Assembly (NCBI RefSeq): GCF_016746085.1
Contig: NZ_JAERTZ010000025.1
Coordinates: 310,001-374,000 of the forward strand
Direction of reading: 5' to 3'
From: Zobellella iuensis
GTDB taxonomy: Bacteria > Pseudomonadota > Gammaproteobacteria > Enterobacterales > Aeromonadaceae
Length of the DNA: 64,000 bases
Below are positions 49,460 to 56,734 of the stretch, one piece after another (position 1 is the first letter of the stretch; the number at the start of each line of letters is the position of its first letter). Made by a program: the position numbers and the translations under genes. The notes under the pieces were generated by a model. That model ran no database searches. It was given only the letters and a program-made list of their open reading frames with translations, and was not told the origin of the DNA.

Positions 49460-50668
49460 CTACTTATCTACACCGATAGATGGATCATCAAGCATGTGCT
49501 GAATCAGGTGTAGATCACTCCCTGCTCCCGATCCCGCCAGCAAGTCCGTATCTCCAGAATGGCCTGACGACTGCCCATGTTGATGGAACGAAGCGTTATC
49601 CTGGCCACCGCTCTGATCGCCGAACAGATCGTCCTCCCCTTCCGTGAGCAGATCACTGAGTTCGAAATCGTCCTCGTTTGTATCCTTATTCTCTGCTTTG
49701 CCTTCACCCATTGTTTTCGGGGCCAGCGGGCTTGTCGGGCCCTTCGGATCTGTCGGGTCCTTCGGATCCATCGAGTCTTTCGGGTCCTTCGGATCCATCG
49801 GGTCTTTCGGGTCCTTCGGATCCATCGGGTCTTTCGGGTCCTTCGGATCCATCGGGTCTTTCGGACCTATCGGGTCTTTCGGACCTATCGGGTCTTTCGG
49901 ACCTATCGGGTCTTTCGGATCTATCGGGTCTATCGGGTCTATCGGGTCTATCGGACATATGGGGTCTATGGGGTCTATGGGGTCTATCGGATCTATCGGA
50001 TCTATCGGGTCCTTCGGATCTATCGGGTCCTTCGGATCTTTCGGGTCTACCGGGCAATCGGGATTCTCTCCGCCGTTATCGCCGCCGCCACCGTTATCAC
50101 CGCCGCCACCGTTATCGCCGCCGCCGCCGTTATCACCGCCGCCACCGTTATCACCGCCGCCACCGTTATCACCGCCGCCCGGTAGTGTCGCTTCGGCCGC
50201 CCGAAGCAATGCATCCAAATCGGTTTCTCGCGGATTATCGAAAGCGATGGGATTGAACGCGGTTAAAAAACCCGCTTCCGGCTGGGTGTAACCACCAATA
50301 CGTTCAACCACAACAAAGCCGCCGTTGCCACTGTTGATATCTCCTTCATCGGCAGCCGCAGTTGCGGTTGCCGGACCGGCTGCCGGCGCCTCAAACAATT
50401 CGGTCGGATCCAGACCGGCGAGAATGGCTTCCTGAATCGCCTCAATATCCTGGGTTGCTGCGTCATCCACCAGCGCAAGGTTTTCCCCCGCTAACTGGAG
50501 ATTATCGTCAAAGACAATTCGGGTATTATCGTCGGTCACCAAAATCACGCCCGCTAACAAGACCTGCCCAGGTGCAACGGACTGTAAGGTACCGTCCTGG
50601 CTGATGATATAAGCCCGGCCTTCCATGCTGACTATTTGAACAGCTTTATCTATCCTGCTTGTGTTCAT
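49460..50668 (-). CDS. Mini-LapA: retention-module protein with GGGGDN and DPX repeats
   Basis: 402 residues from the ATG at 50668 (GGGAAGAGAGCC upstream). Residues 1-150 match the N-terminal retention module of LapA/BpfA-type adhesins, with VQIVSMEGRAYIISQDG, LDPTELFEAPAAG and VVVERIGGYTQPEAGF. The PAAG (95-98) is a predicted LapG cleavage site. Six GGGGDN-type hexapeptides (163-200) and about 36 DPX tripeptides (206-313) follow, then an acidic tail with DFELSDLLTEGEDDLFG, reminiscent of the DLSDLL element near the C-terminus of such adhesins. There are no RTX nonapeptides or Ig-like repeats, and it is many times shorter than known LapA proteins. It lies with lapBCE, lapG and lapD. It is either a true minimal adhesin or a collapsed or deleted large one. 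Confidence 0.8.
   Translation of the reverse strand: MNTSRIDKAVQIVSMEGRAYIISQDGTLQSVAPGQVLLAGVILVTDDNTRIVFDDNLQLAGENLALVDDAATQDIEAIQEAILAGLDPTELFEAPAAGPATATAAADEGDINSGNGGFVVVERIGGYTQPEAGFLTAFNPIAFDNPRETDLDALLRAAEATLPGGGDNGGGGDNGGGGDNGGGGDNGGGGDNGGGGDNGGENPDCPVDPKDPKDPIDPKDPIDPIDPIDPIDPIDPICPIDPIDPIDPIDPKDPIGPKDPIGPKDPIGPKDPMDPKDPKDPMDPKDPKDPMDPKDPKDSMDPKDPTDPKGPTSPLAPKTMGEGKAENKDTNEDDFELSDLLTEGEDDLFGDQSGGQDNASFHQHGQSSGHSGDTDLLAGSGAGSDLHLIQHMLDDPSIGVDK
49730..50053. repeat. 9-bp minisatellite coding for DPX tripeptides
   Basis: About 36 nine-base units (GGRTCNWTC-type on the plus strand) encode D-P-I/K/M. Higher-order units are visible: IGPKDP three times and MDPKDPKDP three times. The array contains no stop in several frames, which creates spurious overlapping open frames on both strands. 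Confidence 0.92.
50069..50182. repeat. 18-bp repeats coding for GGGGDN hexapeptides
   Basis: Six near-identical 18-base units (GTTATCACCGCCGCCACC on the plus strand) encode GGGGDN in the mini-LapA linker. Confidence 0.92.
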
Positions 50669-50790
50669 GGCTCTCTTCCCTTTTTCGCCTGTCATACATC
50701 AAGGCTAGGGCCGAAAACCGCGTACGTCCTACAGAAAAAATAGGTGCTTACCAGGGAAAAAATGCCTGTTCATACGAAAAAACAGAACGA

Positions 50791-52707
50791 TTAGTCGAGT
50801 ATCCGAGGGGGGCTGATAAAGCCCTGATAAGCATCAATATACAGTCTTTTGAGCAGCTCTACCTGGTGGCCGGACTGCACCCGGGTGGCAATGGTCATGG
50901 CCTCCATATGGCGGGCAAGGCGACATATGGCTGTCAAAAATGCCTCATCAAAGTCCGGTTCGGTCACCTGAGCCGTATAGCCGTGATCCAGCTTGACATA
51001 GCAGGGCCTGAGTTTACCCAGGTGGCTCAGCAAGCCGAAGTGACGGCCGAAATGGTCAATTCCCCAGCTCAGCTCCACTTTGGCCAGAACCCTAGTCAAG
51101 TCTCCCATGCCGAAGGCAAAGGCACTTTCCGGTATTTCCAACACCAATCGCTGCGCCGGGCCCCGATGTTGTTCCAGCAGCTTTTCCAAGGAACACCAGA
51201 ATGCCGGCTGGTGGCAGCTTTGGGGGGTAAGATTGACGGCAAGCTTGAGATCTGGCCGGGCCGCAAGAAAAGACAACGCCCGAGTTAAAATATGGCGATC
51301 AAGTAGCACACCGAGTTTGAACTGTTCAATCACTGGCAGGAACTCACCGGCATGGTAGAGCTTGCTGCCTTGGCGGATATGGGCAAACAGCTCGTCATGA
51401 ACATGCTCACCCGAGAAGTCCAATACCGCCTGGGTCGTAAATTCAAATCCATCTTCTGCCAGGGCCGTTTCAACCAGCTGCTTCCAGGCCTGGCGCCCCA
51501 TATCATCCGCGGTTCGCCCCTGCTCCACCACAACGGCTCCGGTATGCTCCCTTCTCGCCTTACCCAGGGCATTGTCGGCACGCGCCAGCAGCAGCCCAAT
51601 ATCATCGCCTGGCTGAATGACGGCCATGCCCACGACTGACGCCTCCCCTTCACTGAGAAGCTCCACCATCAGCTCCCCAATGGTGCCGTTGATTGTCTCC
51701 CCGAACCGGGTCAGCAACTCGGTGTCTGAAACAGGTATAAGCAAGGCATATTCATAGGCTGAAAGACGAGCCAGGGCATGATCACCAAACTGACGGCACA
51801 GTTGACGCAGACGTTCACCTACAGAGAAAATCATCTGGTCCCTCGCAGCAAATCCCTTTTCCTGATAAAGCCGTTCAAGTACGTCGACCGATACAAGCAC
51901 CACGGCACCGCCGCTGCCATCCCCCATCCAGGACTGACTCTGGGAAATGAAATAAGCCCGGTTTCCCAGCCCCGATGTTTCATCCAGAAAGGCCTTGTGG
52001 CGTAGCCGTTCCGCCTCATCGGCCTGCTCGTTGAACTGCATTTCCAACTTGGTCGCCATGGTATTAATCGCTGCCACGACCTCCCGGAGTTCCCGGGTGA
52101 CCGGTAAGGGAATGGGCTTGCCGAAGTGGTGCAACTCTATTTCCCGGGCCTGAACTTCAATATCATGCAGGGGTTTCAACAGGTAGCGTAACGCCACCAC
52201 CAACAGCCCCCAACTCAGGAAGAAACAAACCAGAAACCAGGTCGCCAGCCGACTCATCCCCTGCCACAACTCATAGTAAGCCTGCCCGGGATGCCCTTCC
52301 ACATACAAGTGGCCCAGCTGCATCCATCCCGAAGTCAGCACGGCATCCTGTCTTGCCCCCTCGAAGAGATCCAGGCCGATAAACCATGCCGGAACCCGTG
52401 ATGGCAAGGCCCTGTGCTCGCGTACAATCTGTTGTTCCGAAGCCAGTAAGTCCAGGCGTACCATCCGATAAAAACCACCATCGAAAACCGCGTTGATAAT
52501 GGATTCAGCTCCAAGGGTATCGCTGCTCTCCAGGTATGGCGTCAACGCCAGACCAAGAGCCGTCACCGTATTCGACACCGTAGTATGTTGTTGTTGTGCC
52601 AAATAGCTTCGAGTAGAGCTGAACTGCACCGAATACGCCGTGACAAACAGCACGGCAAACAGCAATAGCATGGTCAACAGGAGTTGTCGGTACAGGGTCA
52701 TAGTCAT
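50791..52707 (-). CDS. lapD: LapD-type c-di-GMP receptor (degenerate GGDEF-EAL)
   Basis: 638 residues. TM1 (about 8-28), a periplasmic LapD/MoxY-type domain (30-150), TM2 (about 155-180), a HAMP (about 180-235), a GGDEF-like domain with RLSAYEYALL where an active enzyme has GGDEF, and an EAL-like domain with DELF in place of EAL and DHFGRHFG in place of DDFG. Both enzymatic sites are therefore degenerate, as in LapD, which binds c-di-GMP and then sequesters LapG in the periplasm. The start overlaps the lapG stop by ATGA. Confidence 0.92.
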   Translation of the reverse strand: MTMTLYRQLLLTMLLLFAVLFVTAYSVQFSSTRSYLAQQQHTTVSNTVTALGLALTPYLESSDTLGAESIINAVFDGGFYRMVRLDLLASEQQIVREHRALPSRVPAWFIGLDLFEGARQDAVLTSGWMQLGHLYVEGHPGQAYYELWQGMSRLATWFLVCFFLSWGLLVVALRYLLKPLHDIEVQAREIELHHFGKPIPLPVTRELREVVAAINTMATKLEMQFNEQADEAERLRHKAFLDETSGLGNRAYFISQSQSWMGDGSGGAVVLVSVDVLERLYQEKGFAARDQMIFSVGERLRQLCRQFGDHALARLSAYEYALLIPVSDTELLTRFGETINGTIGELMVELLSEGEASVVGMAVIQPGDDIGLLLARADNALGKARREHTGAVVVEQGRTADDMGRQAWKQLVETALAEDGFEFTTQAVLDFSGEHVHDELFAHIRQGSKLYHAGEFLPVIEQFKLGVLLDRHILTRALSFLAARPDLKLAVNLTPQSCHQPAFWCSLEKLLEQHRGPAQRLVLEIPESAFAFGMGDLTRVLAKVELSWGIDHFGRHFGLLSHLGKLRPCYVKLDHGYTAQVTEPDFDEAFLTAICRLARHMEAMTIATRVQSGHQVELLKRLYIDAYQGFISPPRILD

Positions 52708-53390
52708 TCATCCAGGTTTATAATCGGTCGCTGCAGCCGCCTCACATCAACCCTGCCGCGTAACTCATTCCAAAGTGAAAGCCGGGAGGACTCTCCCGCC
52801 AGTTCCCCCTGCCCTCTTGCCCGCATCAGCCATAGATGCTGCCCGTTAAAACTGTAAATAGGTTCAAGATCGGTACGCTCTGTCGCCGCTCTGATACTAA
52901 ATTCAAGATTATCCAGAATAAGGGGTATAGCGTTGGGAGTGGGGTAATAGGCTACTACCATATGGAATTGATTCAGACGTAACGCCTTGACATAAACCAA
53001 TCTTAACTTGGCGTCGTCAATACCAAGTTCCAGCAGGGAAAAATACTTGGCAATACTGAAGTCTTCGCAGTCGCCGCCCCCCGCACCTAAAAACTCCAGG
53101 GGGGTGGTCCAGTAATCATCTTTACCCCAGAGCTTGATATCATCGATAAACAGCTGGCGGTTAAAAAAAAGATTGACCCGAGACAGCGCTTCTTGCTCAC
53201 TCCATCCGGCAGACTGGCCCTCGCGAATAAGCTGCCGCCAATGTTGTGTTCGCCGGGCGGCAGGCTCACCATAAAACTGGCGTACCGCCACAATCATATT
53301 TTCATCCTCTCCCAGTAACGACTGGGCTGGCAGTCCGAGTACGCCCCCCCAGACCACCAGCCCCAACCACCAGGAAAGCCGCCGCCACAT
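52704..53390 (-). CDS. lapG: LapG-type periplasmic cysteine protease
   Basis: 228 residues. A signal peptide (about 1-24) is followed by a bacterial transglutaminase-like cysteine proteinase domain: catalytic Cys in GGGDCEDFSIAKYF, His in FHMVVAYY and Asp in LILDNLEF. An acidic WGKDDYW loop upstream fits the calcium site known in LapG. It cleaves the retention module of LapA-type adhesins at AA when LapD releases it. The candidate site PAAG is present in the mini-LapA of the same operon. Confidence 0.93.
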   Translation of the reverse strand: MWRRLSWWLGLVVWGGVLGLPAQSLLGEDENMIVAVRQFYGEPAARRTQHWRQLIREGQSAGWSEQEALSRVNLFFNRQLFIDDIKLWGKDDYWTTPLEFLGAGGGDCEDFSIAKYFSLLELGIDDAKLRLVYVKALRLNQFHMVVAYYPTPNAIPLILDNLEFSIRAATERTDLEPIYSFNGQHLWLMRARGQGELAGESSRLSLWNELRGRVDVRRLQRPIINLDE

Positions 53391-53405
53391 TAAAGAAAAG
53401 GGGGA

Positions 53406-54002
53406 TCAACGCTCAACACTGTATACATCCCAGCGCATCCTGACGGCACCCCGGGAACTGGTCAAGGCACCTACCACCCGTCGGTTAGCCGCATGAGATT
53501 GCTCGTCGCTCCCCATCAGCATCGGGCGGGTATCACCATAGCCAATGATCTCCAACCGCTCTCCACTGACACCACTTTGTATCAATGCCTGCCGTACTGT
53601 TTCGGCTCTCCGTTTGGACAAGGCGACATTGTAATCACGAGGACCAACCTGGCTGGCGTGGCCTTCCAACAACAATCTTAAGTTGGGGTTGTCCTCCATA
53701 AACGCAGCCATCTGATTGATCTCATCCTGGTATTCAGAAGTTATCAGGGATCTGTCATGAGCAAAAAGAATCGTCAGATCATGCTGTAAAATCTGAGTAT
53801 CACCAAGATGACACCCATCATTGTCTACCGAGGATCTCGTCGGTGAATCCAGACAGTTGTCCCTGGCCGTAATGACCCCATCCCAATCCGGATCGCTCAG
53901 ATCATAGGCAGGTCGGGTTTCACGCTCAGGCTCCGCGGTCAGATTAAGGTTGCCACAGGCAGTGAGTGGAATAATTAACGCTAACAGAGTCCATGTTTTC
54001 AT
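53406..54002 (-). CDS. OmpA-family lipoprotein of the lap operon
   Basis: 198 residues. Lipobox LTAC (Cys about 16), then a thrombospondin-3-like calcium motif (DPDWDGVITARDNCLDSP), then an OmpA C-terminal peptidoglycan-binding domain (LLLEGHASQVGPRDYNVALSKRRAE, GYGDTRP). ATAGGAGAAAGAAA sets the start at 54002; upstream codons overlap lapE. An OmpA-like gene at this place is also known from the Shewanella bpfA operon. It may anchor the secretion pore or adhesin to the cell wall, which is inference. Confidence 0.9.
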   Translation of the reverse strand: MKTWTLLALIIPLTACGNLNLTAEPERETRPAYDLSDPDWDGVITARDNCLDSPTRSSVDNDGCHLGDTQILQHDLTILFAHDRSLITSEYQDEINQMAAFMEDNPNLRLLLEGHASQVGPRDYNVALSKRRAETVRQALIQSGVSGERLEIIGYGDTRPMLMGSDEQSHAANRRVVGALTSSRGAVRMRWDVYSVER

Positions 54003-54015
54003 TTTCTTTCTCCTA

Positions 54016-55329
54016 TCAATTTCTGGCCTGCCACTGCTCGGGCTGAGTAAACCGTAGCGCTTCCAGCAATTGACCAGTGGCATTCATAATGCGGTATTCG
54101 GCCAAAAGTTGATCATACTCGGCCTGAATATAGGAGCGCCGGGCTTCGAACAGCTCATTTTCCGTATTCAGAACGTCAAGCAAGGTTCTGCTGCCAAGAG
54201 AGAATTGCTTCTTGTAGGCGTCTACCGTGTTGTAGCTCGCTTCCACATGCTGACGCAAAAAGTCCTTCTGCCGACTAAGGGACTCATAAGCTGCCCAAGC
54301 CAAACGAATACCTTCTCCAACCTGGCGATGGGCATTCATCTGAATATCCTTCGCTTGCATCTCCAGGGCGGAAGTAGAACGGCTACGCGCTACATCGGCA
54401 CCGCCGCTGAACAGGTTGTAACGCATGCGAACCATGGCGGTGAAATCGTAGTTGTGGCCACGGACGCCATCTATGTCATCATCCCAGTTTTTGTCCAGCT
54501 CCAGGCTGATCTTGGGGTAAAAGCCTGATTTTGCATCGTTGTGCTGATAACGAGCGGCTTCCACGTCAAAGGATGCCGAGACCAGGGTGGGATGATTTTC
54601 CTGCGCCTGCGTCAGGGCCTCGTCCATCGTCGATGGCATATAATTGGCGTCTGGCTGAGGCTGGCGCAAACCTTCTGGCGTCTGATTGACCAGGGAGATA
54701 AACCGGCTCTGGGCATCCCTGAGGTTATTCTCCGCTGCCGTCATATTGGAATATGCCCGGGCTACCCGACCTTGGATCTGGGTAAAGTCGGCGGAAGAAC
54801 CAACCCCGGAGTCGGTACGCCGCCGAATATCAGAATAAATTTGTTCGTGTGTTTCCAGGTTACGGCGGGAAAGCTCCAGAACTTCATCTTGCCGCAATAC
54901 TTCCAGGTAGACTTCGGCTACTCTCAGTGCAATATTTTCCGCATCAGACAACAAAGCGTAGCGTTGCGCATCCGCCTCAGCCTGGGTTCTGCCGACATTA
55001 CTCGGGGTCTTGAATCCGTCGAACAGCATCTGTCTTAATGATAACCCCGCTTCCTTACGGGTCAGCGTCTTGTCGGCCCGGGGCCCACCATCCCGGGTTC
55101 CCGGACTATTGGTGTATTCATAACCGATACCGGCACTGGCATCCAATGTGGGCAGGTAACCGGCAAAGGCCGCATCCTGATCATATTGGCGGGATTGATA
55201 GAGATGGAACGACTCCTTGACCTTAGGATGCGTCATCAATGTCTGGGTGACCGCTTCCTCCAGGGTCTGTGCCTGTAGTGGCAGCACCAGGGATGCCCCC
55301 ACCCATACTGCAATTGTTGTTTTTTTCAT
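54016..55329 (-). CDS. lapE: TolC-family outer membrane channel (LapE/AggA)
   Basis: 437 residues with a signal peptide (about 1-20) and the duplicated outer membrane efflux protein fold (LEEAVTQTLMTHPKV, repeated alpha-helical hairpins, DVLNTENELFEARRSYIQAEYD). It forms the outer-membrane exit of the type I secretion system and, in Lap systems, holds the uncut adhesin by its retention module. AGGGAGTAATAAC precedes the ATG. The gene lies 19 bp downstream of lapC. Confidence 0.92.
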   Translation of the reverse strand: MKKTTIAVWVGASLVLPLQAQTLEEAVTQTLMTHPKVKESFHLYQSRQYDQDAAFAGYLPTLDASAGIGYEYTNSPGTRDGGPRADKTLTRKEAGLSLRQMLFDGFKTPSNVGRTQAEADAQRYALLSDAENIALRVAEVYLEVLRQDEVLELSRRNLETHEQIYSDIRRRTDSGVGSSADFTQIQGRVARAYSNMTAAENNLRDAQSRFISLVNQTPEGLRQPQPDANYMPSTMDEALTQAQENHPTLVSASFDVEAARYQHNDAKSGFYPKISLELDKNWDDDIDGVRGHNYDFTAMVRMRYNLFSGGADVARSRSTSALEMQAKDIQMNAHRQVGEGIRLAWAAYESLSRQKDFLRQHVEASYNTVDAYKKQFSLGSRTLLDVLNTENELFEARRSYIQAEYDQLLAEYRIMNATGQLLEALRFTQPEQWQARN

Positions 55330-55348
55330 TGTTATTACTCCCTATGAA

Positions 55349-56734
55349 TCAACGCTCACGCAAAGCGTCCTGTTTTGCTCTTAATATTGGTTTTAATAAA
55401 TAATCCAACACGGTCTTTTTACCCGTGATAATGTCTACCCCCGCCTGCATCCCCGGAATAATCATCAAGGATGCTTGCTCGGTACCCAGATAGCTTTCCT
55501 GAGTACGGATGGTTGCCAGGAAATAAGTATTACCGTCATCATCTTGTATCGAGTCGGCACTGATTTTCTCCACTTCTCCTGCCAACCCCCCATAGATAGT
55601 AAAATCATAGGCGGTAAACTTGACCAGCGCCTCCAGCCCGGGGCGTAAAAAACCAATGTCCTTAGGGAGAATACGAGCTTCTACCAGCAAGGTGTCTTCC
55701 AAGGGAACAATCTCAACCAGGCTCACCCCAGGTTGAACCACTCCCCCTACGGTGTTGACCCGCAACGTTTTGATGGTACCTTTAACCGGTGATGTCACCA
55801 GGGTACGCCGGACCCTGTCCTGTAAGCCCACCTCCCCTTCTTGTAACTGAGCCAGCCGATTGCGGCGTTCATTCAATATACGTTGGGATTCGGAGCGAAA
55901 AGTCAGCGCGGCCTCTTTACGTTTGGAGATATTCTCCCGCAGGGAGGCATCCAGCTTGGGCAACAATAACCGGGCCGACTCCTGCTCGCCCTTCATCTGA
56001 TTCAATTGACGCTCAAGACGAAGAATTTCTACTTGAGGAACTATGCCTTCCCGAGCCAGGGGGCGGCTCATGTCAACCTCGCGCGCAGCCAGGGAGACAC
56101 CTCGCTGCAAGGAGCTTACCTTGGCGTTAGTTTCTACAATCTCTTGCTCCCGTTGCTCTATCTGGTTGGCGAAGATAGACAGCTGATTTTGTAGAAAAGT
56201 CAGCCTTTCATCGAACAAGGCTTGCTGAATGTCGGCTTGCCCCGGATATTGTTCGGTAAAATCATCGGCAAAAGTCAGCCTCCCCCCCTGAACCACAACC
56301 TGTTCCCGCCAGGGCAGGTTCACTTCATCTCTGATCCGAATGGCGGCGACTTCCTCTTCCAGTCGTCGAACATCCCCATGCAGTGCCGCAATTTCCTGCC
56401 CCCTTTCACGCAGATCAGACAAGAAGCGGGTATCGTCGATTAGTAACAGGGCCTGGCCTTTTTCTACCTGCTGACCTTCTCTTATATACAACTCCCTGAC
56501 GATGCCGCCTTCCAGGTTCGACACCACCTGGATTTGCTGGGAAGGTATAACTGTCCCTCTTCCCGAAGTGACTTCTTCCAATTCCGCGTAACGAGCCCAT
56601 ACCAAGGCCACCATCACAAACAGCAACATGCACCACAGTAATATCCGGCCATTCCGGGGGGTATTCAGCAACACCGCGGCCGCGGTGTCATTGGTATAAT
56701 CCAGTAACTCGGGAGGCAACGATTGCTTAGCCAT
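55349..56734 (-). CDS. lapC: HlyD-family membrane fusion protein (LapC)
   Basis: 461 residues. One membrane segment (about 30-50), a lipoyl half (GRGTVIPSQQIQVVSNLEGGIV), a long coiled coil (about 120-300, rich in Q/E/R) and the second lipoyl/beta-barrel part (VTSPVKGTIKTLRVNTVGGVVQPG) are in standard HlyD order. It bridges LapB to LapE across the periplasm. GGAGGTGAGCA precedes the ATG, which overlaps the lapB end by eight bases. Confidence 0.94.
   Translation of the reverse strand: MAKQSLPPELLDYTNDTAAAVLLNTPRNGRILLWCMLLFVMVALVWARYAELEEVTSGRGTVIPSQQIQVVSNLEGGIVRELYIREGQQVEKGQALLLIDDTRFLSDLRERGQEIAALHGDVRRLEEEVAAIRIRDEVNLPWREQVVVQGGRLTFADDFTEQYPGQADIQQALFDERLTFLQNQLSIFANQIEQREQEIVETNAKVSSLQRGVSLAAREVDMSRPLAREGIVPQVEILRLERQLNQMKGEQESARLLLPKLDASLRENISKRKEAALTFRSESQRILNERRNRLAQLQEGEVGLQDRVRRTLVTSPVKGTIKTLRVNTVGGVVQPGVSLVEIVPLEDTLLVEARILPKDIGFLRPGLEALVKFTAYDFTIYGGLAGEVEKISADSIQDDDGNTYFLATIRTQESYLGTEQASLMIIPGMQAGVDIITGKKTVLDYLLKPILRAKQDALRER

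Noticed and set aside
49730-50182. Repeat arrays considered as CRISPR
   Set aside because: Units are 9 and 18 bp, contiguous, in frame and without spacers; there are no cas genes.
49577-50291. Four overlapping open frames on both strands across the repeat arrays of the mini-LapA gene
   Set aside because: The nine-base array has no stop codon in several frames, so all of them stay open. Only the minus-strand frame at 49460-50668 has a non-repetitive conserved N-terminus.
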